Shown: positions 22,884 to 31,200 of the stretch, one piece after another
How the letters are laid out: every line of letters starts with the position of its first letter
Numbering within the stretch: the stretch's first letter is position 1
Source of the DNA: Hydrogenothermus sp964516095
GTDB taxonomy: Bacteria > Aquificota > Aquificia > Aquificales > Hydrogenothermaceae
Direction of reading: 5' to 3'
Length of the DNA stretch: 37,432 bases
Assembly: GCA_964516095.1 (NCBI GenBank)
Contig: CAZEYS010000008.1
Location: forward strand, 1 to 37,432
The notes under the pieces: generated by a model
Told to the model about the DNA's origin: nothing
Databases searched by the model: none
Seen by the model: only the letters and a program-made list of their open reading frames with translations
Translations under genes and position numbers: made by a program

Positions 22884-24173
22884 ATGAAATTCGATAAATC
22901 AAGAAAACTTTTTGAAGAAGCTCAAAAGTATCTGGTAGGTGGAGTAAATTCACCTGTTAGAGCATTTAAAGCACTCGGGCAGTATCCTATTTTCATAGAT
23001 AGAGGAAAAGGTAGCCATATATGGGATGTTGATGGGAATGAATACATAGATTATGTTCTTTCGTGGGGGCCATTAATATTAGGACATGCTCATGACCAGA
23101 TTATAAACGCAATTAAGCAGGTTTCAAATTTTGGAACAAGCTTTGGAGCTCCAACTGAACTTGAGGTTCAAATGGCAAAAGCTGTAGTTGACGCAGTTCC
23201 TTCTATAGAAATGGTAAGATTTGTAAATTCAGGAACTGAAGCTACAATGAGTGCGATAAGACTTGCAAGAGGATATACCGGAAAAAATAAAATAATCAAA
23301 TTTGAAGGTTGTTATCATGGACATGGAGATAGCCTTTTGGTTTCAGCTGGTTCTGGAGTAGCAACATTAGGTATACCTGGAACTCCTGGAATTCCCGAAG
23401 AACTTGCAAAGCTTACAATAGTACTACCTTACAACGACATAGATGCAGTAGAAGAGGCATTTAAAAAACATGGAGATGATATTGCCTGTGTAATTATTGA
23501 ACCTGTAGCTGGAAATATGGGAGTTGTGGCTCCCTCAAAAGAATATCATCAAAGATTAAGAGAATTAACTGAAAAATATGAAAGTTTACTTATATGGGAT
23601 GAAGTAATGACAGGTTTTAGGTTGGCTTTAGGCGGTGCACAGGAACTTTACGGAATAGAGCCAGATTTAACAACCCTTGGTAAAGTAATAGGAGGAGGCC
23701 TTCCTGTTGGAGCTTATGGTGGTAAAAAAGAAATAATGAAACACGTAGCTCCAGAAGGGCCTGTTTATCAAGCTGGAACCCTATCAGGTAACCCTCTTGC
23801 TATGGCTGCTGGACTAAGACAGATAGAAATTTTAAAAGAAAAAAACCCTTATCCAGAGTTAGACAAAAAAGGCCAAAAACTCGAAGACAGATTAAAAGAA
23901 CTAATAGACAAGTATGGCATAAAAGCAACAGTAAACAGGGTAGGTTCAATGATAACCATGTTCTTCACTGAAAAAGAAGTTAGGAACTTCCAAGATGCAA
24001 AAAGCAGTGATCTTGAGATGTTCAAGAAATTTTTCTGGAAACTGATAGAAAAAGGAATATATATAGCACCTTCACAATTTGAAGCTTCATTCTTAAGTAC
24101 AGCCCATTCAGATGAGGACATAAATAAAACCTTAAATGCAGTTGAAGACACATTTAAAGAATTAAAAAATTAA
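22884..24173 (+). CDS. hemL: Glutamate-1-semialdehyde 2,1-aminomutase
   Basis: This 429-aa PLP enzyme makes 5-aminolevulinate for tetrapyrroles by the C5 route. It shows GGVNSPVRAFKA, the NSGTEATMSAIRLARG motif, FEGCYHGHGD, the WDEVMTGFR aspartate that contacts PLP, and the Schiff-base lysine in TTLGKVIGGGLPVGAYGG. AGAGGG lies upstream of the ATG. It starts a plus-strand run through purT. Confidence 0.96.
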   Translation: MKFDKSRKLFEEAQKYLVGGVNSPVRAFKALGQYPIFIDRGKGSHIWDVDGNEYIDYVLSWGPLILGHAHDQIINAIKQVSNFGTSFGAPTELEVQMAKAVVDAVPSIEMVRFVNSGTEATMSAIRLARGYTGKNKIIKFEGCYHGHGDSLLVSAGSGVATLGIPGTPGIPEELAKLTIVLPYNDIDAVEEAFKKHGDDIACVIIEPVAGNMGVVAPSKEYHQRLRELTEKYESLLIWDEVMTGFRLALGGAQELYGIEPDLTTLGKVIGGGLPVGAYGGKKEIMKHVAPEGPVYQAGTLSGNPLAMAAGLRQIEILKEKNPYPELDKKGQKLEDRLKELIDKYGIKATVNRVGSMITMFFTEKEVRNFQDAKSSDLEMFKKFFWKLIEKGIYIAPSQFEASFLSTAHSDEDINKTLNAVEDTFKELKN

Positions 24174-24187
24174 AACTGGAGGAAATT

Positions 24188-24613
24188 ATGTCAGAAGAAA
24201 AACTTAGTAAAAGCCCTATACAAGTTACAATAGATAACTGGATAGAAAACTGGAATAAACATGATATTGGGAAAATACTTGAAAACTATACTGATGATGC
24301 AGAAATATACGACCCAAAAATAAAAGAGCTTATGCCTGATAAAAAAGAGTTGTTTGTAAAAGGTAAAGAAGAAATTAAAGATTACCTAAACACAGTATTT
24401 TTACTCTTTCCAAACATAGAAATAAAACCTGTTGGTCTATGGATAAAACAAAAATTAGGTGGCTCAGAAGCAATACTTGAGTACTTCATATATCCAGATA
24501 AAGAAAAACCAGCATATACAGACGCAGTGGTAAAATTCTTTTTAGATAAAGACAATAAAATAAAAGGTGAATTCTTATACTATGGACTTGGATACACAGA
24601 AAAAAAGGAGTAG
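24188..24613 (+). CDS. SnoaL/NTF2-like domain protein
   Basis: This 141-aa protein has the cone-shaped NTF2/SnoaL-like fold pattern: an N-terminal helix (WIENWNKHDIGKILENYTDDAEIYDP), a GKEEIKDYLNTVF helix and beta strands ending GEFLYYGLGY. Members bind small hydrophobic ligands, and no catalytic set can be assigned. GGAGG lies 6 nt upstream of the ATG. It sits 14 nt after hemL and 3 nt before nrdR, so it is cotranscribed. Confidence 0.75.
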   Translation: MSEEKLSKSPIQVTIDNWIENWNKHDIGKILENYTDDAEIYDPKIKELMPDKKELFVKGKEEIKDYLNTVFLLFPNIEIKPVGLWIKQKLGGSEAILEYFIYPDKEKPAYTDAVVKFFLDKDNKIKGEFLYYGLGYTEKKE

Positions 24614-24616
24614 AAA

Positions 24617-25087
24617 TTGAAATGTCCAAAATGCGGTTCTTTGCACGATAAGGTAATCGATACACGTCAATCAAAAGATGCAACTGTAATACGAAGAAGA
24701 CGAGAGTGTTTAAACTGTGGAACAAGATTTACAACATATGAAAGATTAGAAGAGGAGAAAATAATAGTTAAAAAGAAAAGTGGAGAAACACAGCCATTTG
24801 ATAGAAATAAAATTGTTAGAGGAATTATGCTGGCAGCCAAAAACAGACCTATAACTAAAAATCAAGCTGAAAATATAGCTGAAAATATTGAAAAGTTCTT
24901 AATAGACGAAGGTAAACTCTTAGTTGAATCTACTGAAATAGGAGATTTAGTACAGCAGCATTTAAAAAATCTGGATATTATAACTTACATAAGATTTAAA
25001 TCCGTTTATAATGAGTTTAAAGACCTTCAAGATTTTCAAAAAACACTGGAAGAATTTCAAAAAAACCAGAAAGATAATCAACAATAA
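24617..25087 (+). CDS. nrdR: Transcriptional repressor NrdR
   Basis: This 156-aa protein has an N-terminal zinc ribbon (CPKC at 3-6 and CLNC near 31-34) with the RRRRECLNCGTRFTTYER DNA-binding block, then an ATP-cone domain (about 49-139, VKKKSGETQPFDRNKIVRGI). NrdR senses ATP/dATP and represses ribonucleotide reductase genes. The start is TTG, supported by AAGGAG upstream. It lies 20 nt before purT, and no nrd gene is nearby. Confidence 0.95.
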   Translation: MKCPKCGSLHDKVIDTRQSKDATVIRRRRECLNCGTRFTTYERLEEEKIIVKKKSGETQPFDRNKIVRGIMLAAKNRPITKNQAENIAENIEKFLIDEGKLLVESTEIGDLVQQHLKNLDIITYIRFKSVYNEFKDLQDFQKTLEEFQKNQKDNQQ

Positions 25088-25107
25088 TACCACTACGGAG
25101 GAAAAAA

Positions 25108-26295
25108 ATGAGAATAGGAACTCCACTTGCTTATAACGCTACAAAAATACTTTTACTTGGAAGTGGAGAGTTAGGAAAAGAGTTCACAATAGAGGCTTTA
25201 AGACTTGGATTAGAAGTAATAGCTGTAGATAGTTATGAAAATGCTCCAGCAATGCAAGTGGCACAGAGAAGTTATGTTATAGATATGAAAAACGGAAAAC
25301 AGATAAAAAACATCGTTTATAGAGAAAAACCTGATTTTATAGTTCCAGAAATAGAAGCTATAGACACAGATGCACTGGTTGAACTGGAAAAAGAAGGCTT
25401 TAATGTTATTCCATGTGCAACGGCTACAAAATATACTATGAACAGAATAGGAATTAGAAGACTAGCTGCTGAGCAGGTAGGACTTAAAACATCTAAATAC
25501 AGATTTGCTTCAGACATTGAAACTTACAAAAAAGCAGTGCGAGAAATAGGTTTACCTGTAGTTGTAAAACCTGTAATGAGTTCCTCCGGAAAAGGCCAAA
25601 GTATAGTGAAGAAAGAAGAAGATATAGAAAAAGCATGGTATTACGCTCAGGAAAACGCAAGAGGCAAAGGCGGAGAAGTAATAATAGAAGAATTTATAGA
25701 TTTTGACTACGAAATAACGCTTCTTACAGTAAGAACAAAAAATCAGGGGACTTTATTCTGTGAACCAATAGGACATATTCAGGTAGACGGAGACTACTGG
25801 GAAAGCTGGCAACCTCAGCCAATGAGCGAAACTGCACTCCAAAAAGCAAAAGAAATTGCCAAAAAGATAACTGACGCCTTAGGAGGCTATGGAATATTCG
25901 GATGTGAAATGTTCGTTAAAGGAGATGAAGTGTGGTTTAATGAAATTTCTCCTCGTCCTCATGATACAGGTATGGTGACTATGATTAGTCAAAATATGTC
26001 AGAATTTGAAATTCATCTAAGGGCTATTTTAGGATTACCTATAGACATAAAAATGATTGCTCCGGCAGGAGCTTCTTACTGTTTTCATGCAAAGGATTGG
26101 TCTGTTGCCCCCTATTACGAAGGATTAGAAGAAGCATTATCAATACCAGACACAAAAGTAAGAATATTTGGTAAACCTACAACCAGACCAAAAAGAAGAA
26201 TGGGTGTAGCTTTAGCAGCTGGTGAAAATATCGAGGAAGCAAGAAATAAAGCAAAAATGGTTGCAGAAAGAATAAAAGTTATAACTACAGATTAA
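25108..26295 (+). CDS. purT: Formate-dependent GAR transformylase PurT
   Basis: This 395-aa ATP-grasp enzyme opens with ILLLGSGELGKEFTIEALRL, followed by VVKPVMSSSGKGQS, the EEFIDFDYEITLL block and NEISPRPHDTGMVTM. It uses formate and ATP in place of formyl-tetrahydrofolate for the third step of purine synthesis. GGAGG lies ahead of the ATG. The stop overlaps the convergent pabC by 11 nt. Confidence 0.96.
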   Translation: MRIGTPLAYNATKILLLGSGELGKEFTIEALRLGLEVIAVDSYENAPAMQVAQRSYVIDMKNGKQIKNIVYREKPDFIVPEIEAIDTDALVELEKEGFNVIPCATATKYTMNRIGIRRLAAEQVGLKTSKYRFASDIETYKKAVREIGLPVVVKPVMSSSGKGQSIVKKEEDIEKAWYYAQENARGKGGEVIIEEFIDFDYEITLLTVRTKNQGTLFCEPIGHIQVDGDYWESWQPQPMSETALQKAKEIAKKITDALGGYGIFGCEMFVKGDEVWFNEISPRPHDTGMVTMISQNMSEFEIHLRAILGLPIDIKMIAPAGASYCFHAKDWSVAPYYEGLEEALSIPDTKVRIFGKPTTRPKRRMGVALAAGENIEEARNKAKMVAERIKVITTD

Positions 26296-27040
26296 GTTCT
26301 ACACTATCAACTTTTAATATTCCATGTAGTGAATTTGTTAAAAATATTCTGTCTGCATATTTTAAATCGGGAAGGTGAAACCTTCCCTCTACGACGGTAA
26401 AGCCTTCTAATCTGGCTTTTTCAATAACAAACTGTCTCATGATACCATTCAAAAGTCCACATTCTACTGAAGGTGTATAAAGATACTTACCTTTTATCCA
26501 GAAGATATTAGCTGAAGATGTTTCTGTTATTTCATCATTCTCATTTAAAAATATACTATCAAAATATCCCTTATCTAATGCGTATCTTTTCGCAAGAATA
26601 TTTTTAGCAAAATTGGTAGACTTAATTCTGAGTAATGGATCTGAAGAATGTACTCTAAAAGGTGCAACAGTAAGGGAGATTTTTTCAAAATTTAAAGGTT
26701 TAAAAGGCTTGACAATAGTCAATAGATTTGATTTTTCAGGAAGTAAAGAGTAATGTGTATTTCCTTCAGAAACAAGAATGGTTTTTACATACAAATCATT
26801 TGACGCAAGATTTGAGTTTTCGACGGTTTCTGTTATATACCTTTTGTAATCCTCATAAGTTATCTTAGGGATATTTAAAACTTCAGCCCCTTTTATCAGC
26901 CTTTTATAGTGCTTTTCTATAAAACGAGGTAGTTTTCCTTTAAACCTGAAGGTTTCAAAAACGCCTTCTCCATACATTAAAGTTCTAAGAATTTTTTTAT
27001 TAAGAAATCTTTTACCATTTAATGTTATTATAGCTACCAT
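26285..27040 (-). CDS. pabC: Class IV aminotransferase-fold, probable 4-amino-4-deoxychorismate lyase
   Basis: This 251-aa PLP fold-type IV protein has MYGEGVFETFRF (22-33), the PLP lysine Lys140 in RIKSTNFAKN, ETSSANIFWI and GLLNGIMRQFV. The KSTN motif and short length favour PabC (p-aminobenzoate release for folate) over IlvE or D-amino-acid transaminase, but the family is hard to split by eye. An AGGA lies upstream of the ATG. It is a single gene divergent from rph. Confidence 0.78.
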   Translation of the reverse strand: MVAIITLNGKRFLNKKILRTLMYGEGVFETFRFKGKLPRFIEKHYKRLIKGAEVLNIPKITYEDYKRYITETVENSNLASNDLYVKTILVSEGNTHYSLLPEKSNLLTIVKPFKPLNFEKISLTVAPFRVHSSDPLLRIKSTNFAKNILAKRYALDKGYFDSIFLNENDEITETSSANIFWIKGKYLYTPSVECGLLNGIMRQFVIEKARLEGFTVVEGRFHLPDLKYADRIFLTNSLHGILKVDSVELNL

Positions 27041-27077
27041 AACTTGTTCCTGAAGTACAACTTCTTAGCTAAAACTA

Positions 27078-27086
27078 ATTTTAACA
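27078..27086 (-). promoter_or_regulatory. Possible extended -10 for pabC
   Basis: On the minus strand TGTTAAAAT gives a TGn-TAAAAT extended -10 about 38 nt upstream of pabC. No clear -35 is present. Confidence 0.3.
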
Positions 27087-27120
27087 CAATTATCCTGATT
27101 TTTATCCTTACCTTCTTTTA

Positions 27121-27129
27121 TGCTAAAAT
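27121..27129 (+). promoter_or_regulatory. Possible extended -10 for rph
   Basis: TGCTAAAAT is a TGn-TAAAAT element 38 nt before the preferred rph start. It mirrors the divergent pabC element in spacing. Confidence 0.35.
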
Positions 27130-27167
27130 TTAGTGTTTGTATTTTCATTTTATCTTGGAGGAAAATA

Positions 27168-27944
27168 TTGCGACCTGATGGAAGAAACCCCACTCAACTA
27201 AGACCGGTAAAAGTTATTAGAGATTTCAACATTTACGCTGAAGGTTCAGTTCTAATAGAAGTAGGAAATACAAAAGTGATTGTAACGGCCTCAATTGATG
27301 AAAAAGTCCCACCCTTTTTAAGAGGAACAGGTCAAGGATGGATAACAGCTGAATACTCAATGTTGCCACGGTCCACTGAAAGCAGAAACATAAGAGAAGT
27401 GGTAAGAGGGGCTCCTTCAGGAAGAACACAGGAAATTCAAAGGCTGATTGGACGTTCCTTAAGAGGAGTTGTAGATTTAAAAAAATTAGGAGAGAGAACA
27501 CTATGGGTAGACTGTGATGTTATCCAGGCAGACGGAGGAACAAGAGTTACATCTATTACAGGAGCGTTTATTGCAGTTGCAGATGCAATGATAAAGTTAA
27601 CAGAAGAAGGTAAAGTAAAAACAAACCCTTTAAAAGACTATGTTGCTGCAGTATCTACAGGGGTTGTTGGCAATGACGTAGTTTTAGACCTTAACTTTAA
27701 AGAAGACTCTGCTGCTAAAGTAGATATGAACCTTGTAATGACAGGAAGTGGTGAATTTGTAGAAGTTCAAGCTACAGGAGAAGAATATACATTTTCACAG
27801 GAACAGTTAAATAAAATGCTTGAATATGGAAAACTTGGAATACAAAAATTAATTAATATACAAAAACAATTTATAGAAGGTATACCTTCATTAGGCCACT
27901 GGAAAAGAAAAAATATCAAAGAATTTATTTTCGTTGATGAGTAA
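27168..27944 (+). CDS. rph: Ribonuclease PH
   Basis: This 258-aa phosphorolytic 3'-5' exoribonuclease trims tRNA 3' ends. It begins MRPDGRNPTQLRPVKV and contains GQGWITAEYSMLPRST, the RxxQIGRSLRG-like phosphate site (EIQRLIGRSLRG), DCDVIQADGGTRVTS and GEFVEVQATGEEYTF. The TTG at 27168 is preferred because GGAGG lies 6 nt upstream and the protein then starts as the family does. A further upstream in-frame ATG at 27120 would add 16 unlikely residues. It precedes purA by 17 nt. Confidence 0.95.
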   Translation: MRPDGRNPTQLRPVKVIRDFNIYAEGSVLIEVGNTKVIVTASIDEKVPPFLRGTGQGWITAEYSMLPRSTESRNIREVVRGAPSGRTQEIQRLIGRSLRGVVDLKKLGERTLWVDCDVIQADGGTRVTSITGAFIAVADAMIKLTEEGKVKTNPLKDYVAAVSTGVVGNDVVLDLNFKEDSAAKVDMNLVMTGSGEFVEVQATGEEYTFSQEQLNKMLEYGKLGIQKLINIQKQFIEGIPSLGHWKRKNIKEFIFVDE

Positions 27945-27961
27945 TCCAAAGGAGGTTTTAT

Positions 27962-29251
27962 ATGTCTAATTCTTTAGTTATTTTAGGTAGTCAGTGGGGA
28001 GATGAAGGAAAAGGTAAAATTGTAGATTTGTTAGCTCCAGAATATGACTATGTTGTCAGATACCAGGGAGGTAGTAACGCTGGTCATACAGTCATAGTAG
28101 GAGATAAGAAATATGCACTTCACCTTATCCCTTCAGGAATACTACATAAAGGCAAAAAAAATATTATTTCTAATGGAGTAGTTATCGCTTTAGAAGAGCT
28201 ACTCAAAGAAATGGATAAAGTTAGGGATGTTGTTGGTGATTTTAAAGGAAAGTTGTTTATCAGCGATAGAGCCCATATTGTGTTTCCTCACCATAAAATT
28301 TTAGATGGACTATCTGAAAAAGCTAAGGGAAAAAATAAAGTAGGAACTACACTTAAAGGTATAGGCCCTGCATATATGGCTAAGTATGCAAGGACAGGTA
28401 TTAGAATTGCCGATCTTTTTGACCCACAGTATTTCAGAAATAGATTAGAAGCTTCTATATATGAAGCAAAAGAGATAGCAGAAAAAGTTTACAATGAAAG
28501 ATTTAATATAGACATAAATAAAACGTATTTTGAGACACTTAAAATGTTTGAAAAAATACAAGAACTTGTAGCCGATACATCATTAATGCTTGATAATGCT
28601 CTAAAGAAAAATGAAAAAGTGCTTTTTGAAGGTGCACAAGGCACAATGCTTGATATAGATATGGGTACATATCCCTATGTTACATCCTCCAACTCATCAG
28701 CTTTAGGGCTTTGTAATGGTACAGGCGTATCCCCTAAACTAATAGGAAAATCCAGTGTGTATGGTGTGAGTAAAGCTTATGTTACAAGGGTTGGAGCTGG
28801 TCCGTTTCCAACTGAGATAACAGATGATGATGGTATAAAATTAAGAGAAATGGGATATGAATACGGAACAACAACAGGAAGACCGAGAAGATGTGGCTGG
28901 CTTGACCTGGTAGCATTAAGATTTGCATCTCGTATAAATGGAATGGATGGCCTTATTATAACTAAACTTGATGTGTTAGACCATTTTGATGAAATAAAAG
29001 TGGCTGTAGCTTATGAGTACAAAGGAGCAATAATTAGAGATTTCCCTGCTTCTCTTCAAGTATTAGAAGAGTGTAAACCTGTTTACAAAACCTTAAAAGG
29101 CTGGGATAAAAGCACAAAAGGGATCAAAGATAAAAAAGATATACCTGATGAAGCCTGGGAATTTATTAATACAATAGAAGAAGAAACAGATACGCCGGTT
29201 GTTATGCTTTCAACTGGCCCTGAAAGAAGTGAATACGTATGGATAAAATGA
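27962..29251 (+). CDS. purA: Adenylosuccinate synthetase
   Basis: This 429-aa GTP-dependent enzyme converts IMP and aspartate to adenylosuccinate. It has GSQWGDEGKGKIVD (with the catalytic Asp), GGSNAGHTV, GTTLKGIGPAY, EGAQGTMLDIDMGTYPYVTSS (seen in parts) and TTGRPRRCGWLD. AAAGGAGG lies ahead of the ATG. It heads the tightly coupled run into three uncharacterised genes and nnr. Confidence 0.97.
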   Translation: MSNSLVILGSQWGDEGKGKIVDLLAPEYDYVVRYQGGSNAGHTVIVGDKKYALHLIPSGILHKGKKNIISNGVVIALEELLKEMDKVRDVVGDFKGKLFISDRAHIVFPHHKILDGLSEKAKGKNKVGTTLKGIGPAYMAKYARTGIRIADLFDPQYFRNRLEASIYEAKEIAEKVYNERFNIDINKTYFETLKMFEKIQELVADTSLMLDNALKKNEKVLFEGAQGTMLDIDMGTYPYVTSSNSSALGLCNGTGVSPKLIGKSSVYGVSKAYVTRVGAGPFPTEITDDDGIKLREMGYEYGTTTGRPRRCGWLDLVALRFASRINGMDGLIITKLDVLDHFDEIKVAVAYEYKGAIIRDFPASLQVLEECKPVYKTLKGWDKSTKGIKDKKDIPDEAWEFINTIEEETDTPVVMLSTGPERSEYVWIK

Positions 29252-29259
29252 GGTAAGCA

Positions 29260-29493
29260 ATGAAACCAGAGCAACTACCAACTGTTGGCCAGTGGTTTAC
29301 CGATAATATAGGCCTTTTAATCAGTATGATTTTTGGATTTACAGCTATTGTTTATATTGTATGGACTTTATTAGATAAAGAGAAAAAAACTGGATTTTGG
29401 AAAAAATTTTTAACATCTTTAGTAATTGGATTTTTTATAACTGTACTATTCTTTGTTTATAAAGTAGTACTGATAGGACTGGAAAGATTATAA
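29260..29493 (+). CDS. Uncharacterised 77-aa two-TM membrane protein
   Basis: This is a small protein with two hydrophobic helices (about 17-38 and 48-72) joined by a basic loop DKEKKTGFWKK, predicting an N-out/C-out hairpin with a cytoplasmic loop. I do not recognise a family, and the sequence does not look like SecG. A GAGG lies upstream of the ATG, 8 nt after purA. Its stop shares one base with the start of the next gene, which points to coupled synthesis. Confidence 0.7.
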   Translation: MKPEQLPTVGQWFTDNIGLLISMIFGFTAIVYIVWTLLDKEKKTGFWKKFLTSLVIGFFITVLFFVYKVVLIGLERL

Positions 29494-30827
29494 TGAGAGA
29501 GATATCAATACAGCTTATAAAACTTTTAAATGATGAAACAGCTAAATATGAAGGACTGGAAGCTCTTTATTCTCCAGAAGAGTTTTTTGAAGTTAAAAAA
29601 AGGCTAACTGCCTCTATAAATTCTATTTTAAATAAATTTAAGCCAGATAAATGGGAAATTAGAGAAACAATTAAAGAGGTTTTTGGAGCCTCAGGTATAA
29701 CTTTAGAAGAAAACAGCGTTAAAAAAGTCATATTCCTGATTTTAACTGAAGTAATAAATGAAAGAATACCGTCTCCTTCTCCTTTAGTTTTTGAATATAA
29801 AGGTAACTTAATTCCCAAAAGACATGCAGTTGTAACAGATTTTGAACTTTTTCCTTTTTTAAAAGAAGAAACAGAAAAATTAAATCCAGAGAAAAAACAT
29901 CTTTTAGTGTTTGATATATTTACTGACGGTAGGATTGTTTCAGAAGGAGTTTCTTATTACATAAATGTTATCGACTATATCCTCTTTTTACTTCTTGATA
30001 AAGCCCTCTACGAAGAAGTCATATCTTTAGATAAAATTATAAAAGAAGAAAACAACAATGTAGATATTAACAAAGAACAGTTATCGTTTTTATTACAGGC
30101 TCTTTTTTCTGGCCTTTTTGAATTTTACAGTGGAAAAAAAGAAACATTTAAAACATCAATTTTAAATAAGGAACGTGCTCAAGAATTCATCAAAGCAAAA
30201 AAACTCGTAAAAAGTACACTTTCTGACAAAAGAGAAGAAAAATACATTATAGATATTGCAATAAGTGATGAAAAGCTATCAGAGAATAGAAAAGAATACG
30301 TGAAAGAAAAAGAAGTGCAAGAGAATATATTCAGTGAGGCAAAAAAAAGAGAAGTTCCTGAGGTGGATAAGATAGATGCAGTTGTATGGTTGATAGGTTT
30401 AGAAAACATACAAATACCTTTATTTTTCAAATACTTCTCTCTGGAAGATTTCGTATCCTTTATTAAGATACTTGAAAAAGACATAACCACAGATGTTGAA
30501 TATTTCACGCAGACTTTAGAAAATTTCTTTAAAAGACTATTTAATTATCCACAACTTTACAAAACTTTAGAAAATACATCAACGTTAGATAAATTAATAG
30601 AGGAAAAGTTTCCAGAGCTTTACCCTGAGCTTTTATTTTTTAAAGGTGAGCATAACAGATTTTTAGAAAACGCCAAAAAGAACGACCTCAATGATGAACT
30701 TAAAATATTATTTTCAAAGTATAAAACAGGCGAAATAGACAGTACCGAATTTAAAAACTGGTTAACTTTATATGAAACTAAAGAAAATATAGATAAAGAT
30801 TTGCTGGAATTCGTGAAGAATGGATAA
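29493..30827 (+). CDS. Uncharacterised 444-aa soluble protein
   Basis: This is a large acidic/lysine-rich protein without signal peptide or TM segments that I can see. It appears mostly helical, with one possible beta-rich patch around 105-155 (LVFEYKGNLIPKRHAVVTDF, LLVFDIFTDGRIVSEGVSYY, given in parts). A charged, probably disordered or coiled stretch spans about 225-300, and a second helical domain about 305-440. No nucleotide-binding or catalytic motif is recognisable. It overlaps both neighbours (1 nt and 8 nt), so it belongs to a fixed unit. Confidence 0.7.
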   Translation: MREISIQLIKLLNDETAKYEGLEALYSPEEFFEVKKRLTASINSILNKFKPDKWEIRETIKEVFGASGITLEENSVKKVIFLILTEVINERIPSPSPLVFEYKGNLIPKRHAVVTDFELFPFLKEETEKLNPEKKHLLVFDIFTDGRIVSEGVSYYINVIDYILFLLLDKALYEEVISLDKIIKEENNNVDINKEQLSFLLQALFSGLFEFYSGKKETFKTSILNKERAQEFIKAKKLVKSTLSDKREEKYIIDIAISDEKLSENRKEYVKEKEVQENIFSEAKKREVPEVDKIDAVVWLIGLENIQIPLFFKYFSLEDFVSFIKILEKDITTDVEYFTQTLENFFKRLFNYPQLYKTLENTSTLDKLIEEKFPELYPELLFFKGEHNRFLENAKKNDLNDELKILFSKYKTGEIDSTEFKNWLTLYETKENIDKDLLEFVKNG

Positions 30828-31200
30828 CTACACAAAAGTTTACAATGAAGCAAGTAATATACTAAAAAATGTAAAGGATAATATTTCTTATTACCATCCA
30901 GAAAAGGCACTTCCCCTTTTAAAACTTGCAACTGAAAAATTTTTAAAATCAATAATCTATTTTTATGAGATACCAGTGAATATGGAATTTTACAATATAG
31001 AAGACTTAATCGATTTAATAGAAGACAAAACTACCATAAAACTGCCACCTTTTAAAGATTTACTTATAGAGTTAGAATACTCATACTGTGAAGGAGGATG
31101 CTCAAATCAAGTGTTTTTTAAAAATCTTCCAACTTACTACTTGCAGGCTGTTGAAGATTTAAAATTTTTTGTAGAAAATGAGCTTGGAGGCCTGTCTTAA
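30820..31200 (+). CDS. Uncharacterised 126-aa helical protein, HEPN-like
   Basis: The N-terminal half resembles HEPN domains: SYYHPEKALPLLKLATEKFL followed by KSIIYFYEIP has the heptad pattern of the HEPN helix pair. The Rx4-6H catalytic motif is absent, so if it is a HEPN protein it is a binding or scaffold type and not an RNase. No nucleotidyltransferase (MNT) partner is adjacent. It overlaps the upstream gene by 8 nt and the nnr start by 1 nt. Confidence 0.6.
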   Translation: MDNYTKVYNEASNILKNVKDNISYYHPEKALPLLKLATEKFLKSIIYFYEIPVNMEFYNIEDLIDLIEDKTTIKLPPFKDLLIELEYSYCEGGCSNQVFFKNLPTYYLQAVEDLKFFVENELGGLS

